NCBI GenBank assembly: GCA_021414185.1
Contig: JAIOOZ010000220.1
Span: forward strand, 1-9,004
Source of the DNA: Betaproteobacteria bacterium
GTDB lineage: Bacteria; Pseudomonadota; Gammaproteobacteria; Burkholderiales; SG8-41
Length of the DNA stretch: 9,004 nucleotides
Direction: 5' to 3'
The notes under the pieces were generated by a model that was not told the origin of the DNA, ran no database searches, and saw only the letters and a program-made list of their open reading frames with translations. Below are positions 1-6,799 of the stretch, in pieces (the stretch's first letter is position 1; each line of letters begins with the position of its first letter). A program made the position numbers and the translations under genes.

Positions 1-875
1 GCGACGAAGAACGGGAAAATTATCGCAATCTGGTTGTAGCCGACGTTAAACGAAGTAAATTTTTTCGTCCGGCGCATGACCGCCCACCAGTTCTCGATTA
101 CGTCGGAAAATCTGCGCAGCATGCCGCGCATTTCGGCATGTTCGCCGCGGTAGAGCGCGATGGCTTCGGTATTTTCGCGAAAACGCATCATTGAAAACCG
201 GAAGTTGGCCTCGAATTTTTGCCGGTCGAAGTTCAAACCGACGAGAGGGCGTCCGATCAGGTGCGCGAGCCAGGTGCCGAGGATCGCGTAGACTAGCGCG
301 ACCCAAACCATATAGCCCGGAATATTTATGGCCGTGCCGGCAAGCATGAAACTCAGCGTTCCCGACAGGTTCCACAGGATAAAGAGAAACGAAAAAAGGG
401 TAATGATCTGCGACAGCAGATCCAGCGTAAGTCGCAGGGTTTGCTCGCAGAAAATATGCAGGTCTTCGGCGATTCGCTGATCCGGGTTATCGGTCCCGGT
501 ATTGGTGAGTTGAAGCCGGTAATAGGTCTGTTGTCCCACCCAGTCGCCGAGGTAATCCTTGGTCAGCCACTCGCGCCACTTGATCTGAAGCATCTGCCGA
601 AAGTAGAGCCGGTAAACCGCGACAACTATGAACGCGCCGGCCAGCCAGCAAAACTTGATCATCTGGGCATAGAAAGCGGCCTCATCCTTGTTTTGCAGCG
701 TGTTGTAAAAGTCGTTTTGCCAATAGCTCAACAGCACTTCTACATAGACCAGACCCAGATTGAGGCCAACGACAATCGCCAAGAGGCCGCGCGCGGCCCA
801 GCGCTCCTCGGAGAACCAGTAGGGTTTGGTCAGCGCCCACAAATCGGGCAGGAAACTATTGTTCGATTTTCGCAT
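1..875 (-). CDS. YddA-type ABC transporter, fused permease/ATPase, N-terminal part (runs off window)
   Basis: The minus strand is open from ATG at 875 to the left edge, giving 291 residues without a stop; the C-terminus lies outside. An in-frame TGA just upstream makes this the first possible ATG, although no good Shine-Dalgarno sequence precedes it. The protein begins MRKSNNSFLPDLWALTKPYW and contains SYWQNDFYNTLQNKD (about 50-64) and TDNPDQRIAEDL (about 128-139), both typical of the ABC_membrane_2 family (YddA, mycobacterial Rv1819c, peroxisomal ABCD proteins). Hydrophobic membrane segments lie near residues 29-50, 74-90, 153-170 and 185-208. Family members carry a C-terminal ATPase domain after about residue 330, which would be beyond this window. 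Relatives move hydrophilic compounds such as peptides or cobalamin across the inner membrane; the substrate here is unknown. It is divergent from the CBS gene. Family assignment is strong; substrate is not inferable. Confidence 0.88.
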   Translation of the reverse strand, partial: MRKSNNSFLPDLWALTKPYWFSEERWAARGLLAIVVGLNLGLVYVEVLLSYWQNDFYNTLQNKDEAAFYAQMIKFCWLAGAFIVVAVYRLYFRQMLQIKWREWLTKDYLGDWVGQQTYYRLQLTNTGTDNPDQRIAEDLHIFCEQTLRLTLDLLSQIITLFSFLFILWNLSGTLSFMLAGTAINIPGYMVWVALVYAILGTWLAHLIGRPLVGLNFDRQKFEANFRFSMMRFRENTEAIALYRGEHAEMRGMLRRFSDVIENWWAVMRRTKKFTSFNVGYNQIAIIFPFFV

Positions 876-880
876 GTTAA

Positions 881-892
881 GAGTCCGGACTC
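881..892. repeat. 12-base perfect palindrome beside a start codon
   Basis: GAGTCCGGACTC at 881-892 is its own reverse complement and ends 5 bases upstream of the ATG at 875 on the minus strand. In RNA it could mask the start region of the YddA-type gene, or as DNA it could be a dimer-binding operator. Function is inferred only; a chance palindrome is possible. Confidence 0.4.
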
Positions 893-925
893 AGGGGAGG
901 CGCGGCAGGTGCCGGCGACCGACAA

Positions 926-933
926 ACTATAAA
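926..933. promoter_or_regulatory. possible -10 elements in the divergent 876-1002 gap
   Basis: The GC-rich gap between the YddA-type gene and the CBS gene has one AT-rich island. Read on the minus strand it gives TATAGT (931-926); read on the plus strand it gives TATAAA (928-933). Either could be a -10 box for its divergent gene, but I see no convincing -35 at 16-18 bases on either side, so this is weak. Confidence 0.25.
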
Positions 934-1002
934 CCGCCCCAGGCGTTTGCGCCCGCGCATTATTGGATTACACTGGAAACAAAACGGCCAACGGAGGATG
1001 CG

Positions 1003-1431
1003 ATGAAAACGGTCAAGCAGTTGCTGCAGGGCAAGACCAAGGCGCTGTGCACGATCAGCCCCGACACGCGCGTTTTCGAGGCGCTTAAGCAAATGGCCGA
1101 AAAAGACATCGGAGCGCTGCTGGTCGTCGAGAACGGCAGGCTCGCGGGCATCCTGTCCGAGCGTGATTACGCGCGCAAGGTGATCCTGCAGGGCAAGTCG
1201 TCGCACGACACCCCGGTCAAGGAAATCATGACTGAACGCGTAGTCTGCGTGCAGCCCAAGAACACGGTGGAAGAATGCATGGCGCTGATGACCGACAAGC
1301 GCATACGTCATTTGCCGGTGCTCGAGAATGACAAGTTGATCGGCGTGCTGTCGATCGGCGACCTCGTGAAGGAAACGATTTCCGAGCAGCAGGTCATGAT
1401 CAAGCAGTTAGAAACCTATATTCACAGCTGA
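1003..1431 (+). CDS. CBS-domain pair protein
   Basis: A 142-residue protein made almost entirely of two CBS motifs (about residues 8-62 and 74-130). It shows the usual signatures: DIGALLVVENGRLAGILSERDYARK in the first repeat (35-59) and RIRHLPVLENDKLIGVLSIGDLVK in the second (100-123). Tandem CBS repeats form a Bateman module that binds adenosyl ligands (AMP, ATP, SAM, NADH); stand-alone versions of this size are common in Proteobacteria and are thought to sense energy state, partner usually unknown. The open frame extends upstream to 826, but ATG at 1003 is chosen because GGAGG (993-997) sits at ribosome-binding distance and homology starts there. It is probably cytoplasmic. The stop TGA overlaps the GAGGG ribosome binding site of the next gene, suggesting co-transcription and coupling. 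Confidence 0.92.
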   Translation: MKTVKQLLQGKTKALCTISPDTRVFEALKQMAEKDIGALLVVENGRLAGILSERDYARKVILQGKSSHDTPVKEIMTERVVCVQPKNTVEECMALMTDKRIRHLPVLENDKLIGVLSIGDLVKETISEQQVMIKQLETYIHS

Positions 1432-1439
1432 GGGCATCC

Positions 1440-2025
1440 GTGCAATTTGGCGCAATCATCATTGGCGATGAAATCATGTCCGGCAAGCGCCAGGACAAGC
1501 ATATGGCACAGGTTATCTCCACTTTGGGCGAGCGCGGGCTGGAACTCGCGTGGTGCCAGTATCTGGCCGACGAACCCCCGCTGATCACGGCGACCCTCAA
1601 GCGGACGTTTGCCACCGAAGACGTCGTTTTCAGCTTTGGCGGCATCGGCGCTACCCCCGACGACCACACGAGGCAATGCGCGGCGGACGCGGCGGGAGTC
1701 GAACTCCATTTGCATCCCGACGCCGAAGCCGAGATCCGCGCGCGGGGTGCTCGACAACTGGTATGCGGACCAGCATGCCGCCGGCAGCGTCGCCGAAAGC
1801 GCGATCGTCGTGCGCGGCGCGGGGGAGAGCCAGTTGATCGACCTGATGAACGCGACGCTCGCGCGGTTTCCCGGTTTGAAAGTATTCAGCCTGCCGCACA
1901 TGAGCGAAACCGACCGCTATATCGAACTCGGCGTGCGCGGCGAAGCGCAGCGAATACCGGCGGCGATTGCGGAACTCAAAAGCGGGGTCGTCGGTCTCGG
2001 TTTTGCCTGGGCAGACACGCCCTGA
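1440..2025 (+). pseudogene. CinA N-terminal/MoaB-like molybdopterin-binding protein, internally deleted and frameshifted
   Basis: A GTG start at 1440 lies 5 bases after GAGGG (1430-1434). The first 102 residues (MQFGAIIIGDEIMSGKRQDK..., with GGIGATPDDHT at 68-78) match the MoCF/CinA-N (COG1058) fold, often annotated competence/damage-inducible protein A. Around 1740-1746 the similarity jumps to the +1 frame and resumes as VLDNWYADQH...KVFSLPHMSE...YIELGVRGEA, ending at TGA 2023-2025. The two pieces total about 194 residues, whereas relatives as I recall them are about 250-270. The missing part is the central segment that normally carries the IPNP and PGFP-type motifs. So this looks like an internal deletion, roughly 60-70 residues and not a multiple of three. 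In the original frame translation would run on to 2663 as nonsense antisense to the phasin gene. It could be a true pseudogene or an assembly error. Tightly linked to the CBS gene. Confidence 0.75.
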
Positions 2026-2047
2026 AAAGGGCGCCGGCGCAGGACGA

Positions 2048-2076
2048 AAAAAACCCGGGTAGAACCCGGGTTTTTT
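2048..2076. terminator. bidirectional rho-independent terminator
   Basis: AAAAAACCCGGGT (2048-2060), loop AGA, then ACCCGGGTTTTTT (2064-2076) form a perfect 13-base-pair stem with A and T tracts on the two sides, so it works on either strand. It sits between the convergent ends of the CinA-like gene (stop 2025) and the phasin gene (stop 2097). Confidence 0.92.
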
Positions 2077-2096
2077 ATTTGCTGCTGAAGCCGGAA

Positions 2097-2636
2097 TTAA
2101 GCGGCTTTTTTCTTGCTCGCGTGCACTGCCTGGACCGTCGCGGCTTCGACATTCGCCTGCGTCATGTCGGCGAACTGCTTGGCCGATTTGGACAGGTTGT
2201 CGTAGGCCGAATTGACCGCCGTGATCGCCGATTTGACGGCGGCAACGGCGACTTCGGAACCGGCCGGGGCCGATTTCACGACTTTGTCGAGGCTCGTCAC
2301 CACTTGCTTGTTGAACTCGGCGACTTGCTCTTCGACCAGCTTGTTGATTTCCGACTGGGTCGCGGCGGCGACGTCATAAACGCTCTTGACGTAGCTGGTG
2401 GCTTTTTCCAGGGTCGGCTGGGCCATCGTGTTCTTCAGTTGCGCGAATTCCTGAACGTCCGTGATTTCGGTCAGGGCTTTGGCTTGCTGCACGCCGTCGG
2501 CAAACGCGCTTTTCGCGGTTTTCAGTTGAAGTTCGAGCATGCGCTCGGCGCCTTCCAGAGCGATACCGGCAAAGCGGACCGCGGCTTCCAGGTTGGCTTT
2601 ATTGAGTGCCATAAACTGTTCGGGAGTTTGGAACAT
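2097..2636 (-). CDS. phaP: phasin family protein (PHA granule-associated)
   Basis: A 179-residue protein beginning MFQTPEQFMALNKANLEAAV, the typical opening of Phasin_2-type PhaP proteins of Betaproteobacteria. It is almost entirely predicted amphipathic helix rich in Ala, Val, Gln, Glu and Lys, without signal peptide or membrane segments, and ends in a Lys/Ala tail (SKKKAA). An Ala/Gly/Pro-containing break (SAPAGSEVA, about 122-130) separates two helical halves. Phasins coat polyhydroxyalkanoate granules in the cytoplasm and control their number and size. The open frame extends upstream to 2750, but ATG at 2636 is the start: AAGGAG (complement of 2643-2648) lies 6 bases before it and family homology begins there. 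It is transcribed alone from a strong promoter about 90 bases upstream and ends at the bidirectional terminator. No PHA synthase gene is in the window. Confidence 0.93.
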   Translation of the reverse strand: MFQTPEQFMALNKANLEAAVRFAGIALEGAERMLELQLKTAKSAFADGVQQAKALTEITDVQEFAQLKNTMAQPTLEKATSYVKSVYDVAAATQSEINKLVEEQVAEFNKQVVTSLDKVVKSAPAGSEVAVAAVKSAITAVNSAYDNLSKSAKQFADMTQANVEAATVQAVHASKKKAA

Positions 2637-2727
2637 TTGAGTCTCCTTATAAAAAAACATTAAAATCATCTGTTTGCTTCGCGGAACCACTGTTGCTGTG
2701 TTTGAATTGTTGCATCGCACAAACCCA

Positions 2728-2755
2728 ATTATATGGGTTGGGAGCCGCAAGTCAA
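2728..2755 (-). promoter_or_regulatory. sigma70 promoter of the phasin gene with inverted repeat over the -10
   Basis: On the minus strand, TTGACT (2755-2750) and TATAAT (2733-2728) are separated by 16 bases, close to the sigma70 consensus. The -10 box is exactly bracketed by AACCCA (2722-2727) and TGGGTT (2734-2739), a 6+6 inverted repeat that could be a repressor operator. Downstream, the leader is TGC-rich. PHA-responsive repression by PhaR is known for phasin genes in related bacteria, but a PhaR site here is only inference. Confidence 0.75.
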
Positions 2756-2802
2756 GACTTTTTTATTGCGCTGCACCAAATTCCTGCCAAGCGACTGAAT
2801 TT

Positions 2803-2831
2803 TTGACTTATTGCGTCCATACGGATAGGAT
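2803..2831 (+). promoter_or_regulatory. sigma70 promoter of the lipid-transport operon
   Basis: TTGACT (2803-2808), 17-base spacer, TAGGAT (2826-2831), about 70 bases before the permease ATG at 2904. It diverges from the phasin promoter, the two -35 boxes lying about 48 bases apart. A hairpin CGGGGA (2861-2866)/TCCCCG (2878-2883) with an 11-base loop lies in the leader, of unknown role. Confidence 0.65.
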
Positions 2832-2903
2832 AAAAACGTTTCCCAATCAGGTAGCTACAGCGGGGAAACCCGTCCTGTCCCCGAAGAAAATAAGCACTCA
2901 CTT

Positions 2904-3998
2904 ATGCCATATTCCGCGTCCGAGGCTAGCCTGGAGCCTGAAGTCAGGTTGGTTACGGCACCCGGCCGCGCGCGCTGCCTGGTGTTGAGCGGGGCCTGGA
3001 ATTTACGCGGGCTGGAACTGCGCCTGGCTGAGCTCGCGCCGCGGTTGGGCGAATACGCGACGGACCGCAATTCGCAGTGGGATCTGCGCGAGATCGCGGT
3101 GATAGACCATGCGGGGGCGATGCTGTTGTGGCGCGCCTGGGGCCGGCAGCGCGCCGCCCACCTCACGCTTAAACCCGAGCACGAGGCGATTTTCAGGCAT
3201 CTCGAGATACCGGCCGATCCGGCGGTTGCGGCAGCGCCCCGCGACCCGTTGTGGATCATTGTGGCAATCGGCCGCAAGGTGCTGCGGGTGGTCGACCACT
3301 TCACGACCATGGTCATGGTATTGGGCCAGGTCGTGCTGGATGCCGGCAACATGGTGCGGCGGCCGGCCCTCATTCCGTGGCGCGAGATCTCGTCCAACAT
3401 CTACCGCACCGGTACCCAGGCGCTCGGCATTACGGCATTGGTCGGTTTCCTGGTCGGCGTCGTGCTTTCTTATCTGTCAGCGCAGCAGCTGAAGCTGTTC
3501 GGCGCCGACGCATTCATCATCAACATTCTCGGCATCAGTGTCGTGCGCGAACTCGGTCCGGTGCTGGCGGCGATCCTGATTGCCGGGCGCTCAGGGTCGG
3601 CGATTACCGCCCAACTGGGCGTCATGCGCGTCACGCAGGAACTCGATGCGATGGCGGTCATGGGGATTCCGCAGACGCTGCGCCTGATATTGCCGAAAAT
3701 GCTGGCACTGGCCATCTCCATGCCATTGATCGTGTTGTGGACAAATTCCATCGCCCTGATCGGCGGCATGGTGTCGGCGCAGGCCGAACTCGGCATTGGC
3801 TATACCTATTTCCTGTCGAGCCTGCCCGATGCGGTGCCGATCGCCAACCTGTGGTTGGGCCTCGGCAAGGGCGCGGTGTTCGGCTTCCTGATCGCGCTCG
3901 TCGCCTGCCATTTCGGCCTGCGTATCGAGCCCAATACCGAAAGCCTCGGCATCGGCACCACCAATTCGGTAGTGACGTCGATCACCGTCGTCATCACC
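2904..3998 (+). CDS. STAS-domain MlaE-family ABC transporter permease, C-terminus lost at the junction
   Basis: The first 365 residues are recognisable. An N-terminal STAS-like domain (about 15-110) is fused to an MlaE/YrbE-type permease (about 125-365) with several hydrophobic segments and the family hallmark ISVVRELGPVLAAILIAGRSG (211-231), followed by ITAQLGVMRVTQELDAMAVMG. In the Mla system STAS (MlaB) and permease (MlaE) are separate; fused versions are common in beta- and gammaproteobacterial MCE operons. The permease would sit in the inner membrane and pass lipid between MCE protein and bilayer. The start ATG 2904 has only a weak purine-rich upstream region. After TSITVVIT the frame enters ATPase-coding DNA out of frame and ends at 4259 as nonsense. 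About 15-18 expected C-terminal residues (usually a VDAVFA-like segment) are missing. Identity is certain; integrity is doubtful. Confidence 0.85.
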
Positions 3999-4762
3999 TG
4001 TGGACGCAGTTCGGCGACAACGTCGTGCATCGCGATATCGATTTGTGCGTGCGGCGCGGCGAAATCATGTCGCTGGTGGGCGGTTCCGGCAGCGGCAAGA
4101 CCACGATGCTGCGCCAGATGCTGGGCCTGGAGCGGCCGTCGCGCGGCGAGGTGCGCGTGTTCGGCGTCTCATTGCACGGCAGCAATGCCAGCCAGTTGCG
4201 CAAGCTGCGCGACCGCTGGGGCATGTTGTTCCAGGAGGGCGCCCTCTTCAGCGCGCTGACGGTGTACGACAACGTCGCGTTGCCGCTGCGCGAACTGCGC
4301 GCGCTCGACGAGGGGTTGATCCACGATCTCGTCATGATGAAACTCGACATGGTGGGCATAGAGCCGCGTCACGCGTCCAAGATGCCGGCCGAGCTGTCGG
4401 GCGGCATGATCAAGCGCATCGCGCTGGCGCGCGCACTCGCGCTGGAGCCGGAACTGCTGTTTCTCGACGAGCCGACGGCCGGCCTCGATCCCGACCGCAG
4501 CGAGAGTTTCGTGACGCTGATCAAGGAATTGCATCGCGAGCTGAAGCTGACGGTGGTAATGGTGACGCACGACCTCGACACGCTGGTGGCGCTCTCTGAC
4601 CGGGTCGCGGTATTGTGCGATCAGCGCCTGGAAATCGTCGGCACGCTGGATGAGGTGGTGGCCAACCCGCATCCTTTTATCTGCAATTTTTTCATGGGCG
4701 AGCGCGGGCGGCGCGCGCTCGAAGCGGTACGGGCGGTCAAGGCCATCGTGTCGATGACCTGA
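3998..4762 (+). CDS. MlaF-like ABC transporter ATP-binding protein, start lost at the junction
   Basis: From LWTQFGDNVVHRDIDL onward, 254 residues form a nearly complete ABC ATPase. Walker A is GGSGSGKT (residues 28-35 counted from this L), Q-loop LFQE (78-81), signature LSGGMIKR (133-140), Walker B LLFLDE (153-158), D-loop AGLD and H-loop Thr-His-Asp (190-192). It would drive the MlaE-type permease in the cytoplasm. The usual first 10-20 residues and any start codon are absent: this frame upstream of 3998 is only the permease gene read out of frame, and later Met or Val codons in the frame lack a ribosome binding site and fall inside the nucleotide-binding fold. The sequence therefore looks like two neighbouring genes joined by a deletion removing the permease end and ATPase start. 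No slippery heptamer for programmed -1 frameshifting is visible. All catalytic motifs are intact. The stop is 61 bases before the MCE gene. Confidence 0.8.
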   Translation: MWTQFGDNVVHRDIDLCVRRGEIMSLVGGSGSGKTTMLRQMLGLERPSRGEVRVFGVSLHGSNASQLRKLRDRWGMLFQEGALFSALTVYDNVALPLRELRALDEGLIHDLVMMKLDMVGIEPRHASKMPAELSGGMIKRIALARALALEPELLFLDEPTAGLDPDRSESFVTLIKELHRELKLTVVMVTHDLDTLVALSDRVAVLCDQRLEIVGTLDEVVANPHPFICNFFMGERGRRALEAVRAVKAIVSMT

Positions 4763-4823
4763 CGGTTGCTTCAAGCCTGGCGCACCAGCGCCCGGCGGCA
4801 GTTTTTAAAGGGAGTAAGCAAGC

Positions 4824-5747
4824 ATGGAAAACAGGGCTTATGCACTGGCGGCGGGATTGTTCACCATCCTGCTCGGCATTGGCGTGGTCGTGGCCGCGCT
4901 GTGGTTCAGCGGCGATACGGTGGAAAACGACGAATACCTGCTGGTTTCGCACCACCCGGTGTCCGGACTCAACGCGCAGGCGCCGGTGCGCTATCGCGGC
5001 GTGACGGTCGGCAAGGTGGTGGACATCAAGTTCGACCAGCAGGACGCGCGCGCGATCCTGATCCGGGTCCTGGTGCAGACCGGCACGCCGTTGAGCCAGG
5101 GCACCTACGCGCAGTTGGGGTCGCAGGGCGTGACCGGGCTTGCTTACGTGATACTCGACGACGACGGCAAAAAGCCGGCGCCGCTCAAAGCCGCAGGCGG
5201 CGAAATTGCGCGCATCGAGGTCAGGCAGTCGTTCATGGACAACGTGAGCGAATCCGGCCAGGAGATGATCGTCAGCATCAACAAGGCCGCCAAACGCGTT
5301 GACGAGCTGTTGAGCGACGACAACCAGAAACAACTGGTCAGTACGCTGCGCAATCTCGACCAGGCGACCGGCAAATTCGCCACCATTGCGGCTGCCATGG
5401 AGCCGACCGTCAAGGCGTTGCCGGCGCTGGTGAATGACACCGGGGTGGTGCTGAAGAGGGCCGACACGCTGCTCGCCAATATGAACCAGCGCGTCGAAGC
5501 GTTCGAGCGCGCGGCGCAGGGCGCCGAACGGCTGACCACCAGCGGCGCCGCGCTGTCCGATACCATGCTCAATGAGTCGGTGCCGCGGCTTAACGTGCTG
5601 CTGGACGACGTGCAGCGTTCGTCGCGCGGGCTCGAGCGCTTGCTAAATGAAATTAACGAACAGCCAGCCAGCTTTATCTTCGGCCGTAACCCGCTGCCGC
5701 CGGGTCCCGGCGAACCGGGCTTTGCGGCGCCGCGGGGGAACAAATGA
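4824..5747 (+). CDS. MCE-domain (MlaD-like) lipid-binding periplasmic protein
   Basis: A 307-residue protein with one N-terminal membrane anchor (about 8-28) and no cleavage site, followed by a single MCE domain (about 36-115) with VRYRGVTVGKVVDI (55-68) and LGSQGVTGLAYVILDDDG (98-115). A long helical C-terminal region (about 135-280) follows, then a Pro/Gly-rich tail PLPPGPGEPG. MCE proteins assemble as hexameric rings that hold lipid in the periplasm and dock on the permease. The length is normal for the MlaD-like subunit of STAS-MlaE/ATPase/MCE/lipoprotein operons. AAGGGAG (4808-4814) is 9 bases before the ATG. Its stop overlaps the next start as ATGA (5744-5747), so translational coupling to the lipoprotein is likely. 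No damage is seen. Confidence 0.92.
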   Translation: MENRAYALAAGLFTILLGIGVVVAALWFSGDTVENDEYLLVSHHPVSGLNAQAPVRYRGVTVGKVVDIKFDQQDARAILIRVLVQTGTPLSQGTYAQLGSQGVTGLAYVILDDDGKKPAPLKAAGGEIARIEVRQSFMDNVSESGQEMIVSINKAAKRVDELLSDDNQKQLVSTLRNLDQATGKFATIAAAMEPTVKALPALVNDTGVVLKRADTLLANMNQRVEAFERAAQGAERLTTSGAALSDTMLNESVPRLNVLLDDVQRSSRGLERLLNEINEQPASFIFGRNPLPPGPGEPGFAAPRGNK

Positions 5748-6361
5748 AAAATTTCATCGTCGTACTGCTGATGGCACTGATGCTGGGCGCGTGCTCGATA
5801 GGGCCGGAGAAGAAGGACGCGGCCGCGACCTATGATCTGGGTGCGTCGCCGGCTGCGGCGGCCAACCAGCCGCGTATCAAGGCCAGCGTGCTGGTGCATG
5901 CGGTTGCCGCACCGAGCTGGCTCGAATCGAATTTCATCGTGTATCGGCTGAACTACCACGATGGCGCGCGGCAATTGACCTACGCGAACAGCCGCTGGGC
6001 GGCGCCGGCAGCGGCATTGCTTACGCAACGGCTGCGCGCGCAACTGGCGGCGGCGAGCGACGGCGGCATTCTCGGCATCGCCGACAGCGCGAGCGCGGAT
6101 TACGCATTGCGCATCGAGCTTGAGGAGTTCAGCCAGGTCTTCGATACCACCGAGGCCAGCCGCGCGGTGGTCGTCGCACGCGCGAGCCTGGTCAACGTGG
6201 CGAAGCGGACGCTGCAGGCGCAGAAGACTTTTACGGTCGAGAAGCCGGCGTCCAGCGCCAACGCCGAGGGCGGCGTGCGCGCGCTGGCGGGGGCAAGCGG
6301 CGAACTCATCGATGCGGTCGTGGCGTGGAGCGCGGCGAACGCAGTTCCGGTAAAGAAGTAG
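5744..6361 (+). CDS. ABC-type transport auxiliary lipoprotein (PqiC/ABC_trans_aux type)
   Basis: A 205-residue protein with a short signal peptide (MKNFIVVLLMALM) and lipobox LGAC, lipidated Cys at 17. The mature part fits the ABC_trans_aux family (PqiC-like): YDLGASPAA near the start, SNFIVYRLNYHDGARQLTYANSRWAAPAAALLTQRLR in the middle (about 67-103), and a later stretch beginning ADYALRIELEEFSQVF. The 'Y-R ... Y-ANSRW-APPA' pattern is characteristic of this family. Residue +2 after Cys is Ser, which favours outer-membrane sorting. It is the likely outer-membrane partner of the MCE protein, completing the lipid bridge. It overlaps the MCE gene by four bases, with a G-rich stretch (5732-5738) as ribosome binding site. 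Intact. Confidence 0.88.
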   Translation: MKNFIVVLLMALMLGACSIGPEKKDAAATYDLGASPAAAANQPRIKASVLVHAVAAPSWLESNFIVYRLNYHDGARQLTYANSRWAAPAAALLTQRLRAQLAAASDGGILGIADSASADYALRIELEEFSQVFDTTEASRAVVVARASLVNVAKRTLQAQKTFTVEKPASSANAEGGVRALAGASGELIDAVVAWSAANAVPVKK

Positions 6362-6399
6362 CGCGCACCGGGATTAACAGGAGGCCAGGGAGCAAACCG

Positions 6400-6741
6400 A
6401 TGGCGGACACCATCTTCAGCAAAATCATCGACCGGCAGATTGCGGCCGATATCGTTTACGAAGACGACTTGTGCCTGGCGTTCAGGGACGTGAACCCGCA
6501 GGCGCCGGTGCACATACTGCTGATACCCAAGAAGCCGCTCGACATGCTGTCGAATGCGGGGGCCGAAGACCAGGCACTGCTCGGACATATGCTGCTGGCG
6601 GCCGGCAAGATCACGCGCGACCTGAAAATAGACGGCGCCTTCCGGCTTGTCATCAACAACGGCAAGGAAGGCGGCCAGGCGGTGTTCCACGTCCACATGC
6701 ACATACTGGCGGGCCGCAAGTTTCGCTGGCCGCCGGGCTGA
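6400..6741 (+). CDS. HIT-family (HinT-like) nucleotide hydrolase
   Basis: A 113-residue protein of the histidine triad family. It begins MADTIFSKIIDRQIAADIVYEDD, has FRDVNPQAPVHILLIPKK (28-45), and carries the catalytic triad HVHMHIL with His97, His99 and His101 near the C-terminus, ending RWPPG. HinT enzymes hydrolyse purine nucleoside phosphoramidates such as AMP-lysine in the cytoplasm. Length and C-terminal WPPG match the common bacterial HinT type; the N-terminal Cys pair of zinc-binding relatives is replaced by FSKI, as in many members. The open frame starts at 6325, but ATG 6400 is preceded by AGGGAG (6387-6392) at 7 bases and matches the family start. It follows the lipoprotein by 38 bases, so it may ride on the lipid-transport operon, without obvious functional link. 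Confidence 0.92.
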   Translation: MADTIFSKIIDRQIAADIVYEDDLCLAFRDVNPQAPVHILLIPKKPLDMLSNAGAEDQALLGHMLLAAGKITRDLKIDGAFRLVINNGKEGGQAVFHVHMHILAGRKFRWPPG

Positions 6742-6775
6742 AAAAATTACGCCACGCGAAGCATCTCGCGTGGCG
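6741..6775 (-). terminator. rho-independent terminator of the 57-residue gene, possibly also stopping HIT transcripts
   Basis: Stem CGCCACGCGA (6750-6759) and TCGCGTGGCG (6766-6775), 10 perfect pairs with a 6-base loop. Read on the minus strand it is followed at once by TAATTTTTT, a proper terminator for the gene ending at 6800. Read on the plus strand, 9 bases after the HIT stop, no T tract follows immediately (GTTTTTC comes 15 bases later), so it is a weaker terminator in that direction. Confidence 0.82.
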
Positions 6776-6799
6776 CAATGAACAATCCTGGTTTTTCGC

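Noticed and set aside
46..375. A 109-residue minus-strand frame at the left edge
   Set aside because: It is an alternate-frame shadow inside the YddA-type transporter, whose own frame is open across 1-875.
877..1311. A 144-residue minus-strand frame opposite the CBS gene
   Set aside because: Shadow of the CBS-domain gene, His/Arg-rich composition, no ribosome binding site and no recognisable domain.
1440..2663. A 407-residue plus-strand frame
   Set aside because: Only the first 102 residues are real; after the lesion at about 1740 it reads the wrong frame, passes through a strong terminator and then antisense to the phasin gene.
3985..4005. Programmed -1 frameshift joining permease and ATPase
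   Set aside because: No X-XXY-YYZ slippery site or downstream stimulatory hairpin is evident, and the expected ends of both proteins are missing, which favours deletion.
3251..4762. A 503-residue frame as a fused permease-ATPase product
   Set aside because: The part before 3998 is the permease gene read in the wrong frame (Arg/Gly/His-rich, no domain), so it is not a genuine N-terminal extension of the ATPase.
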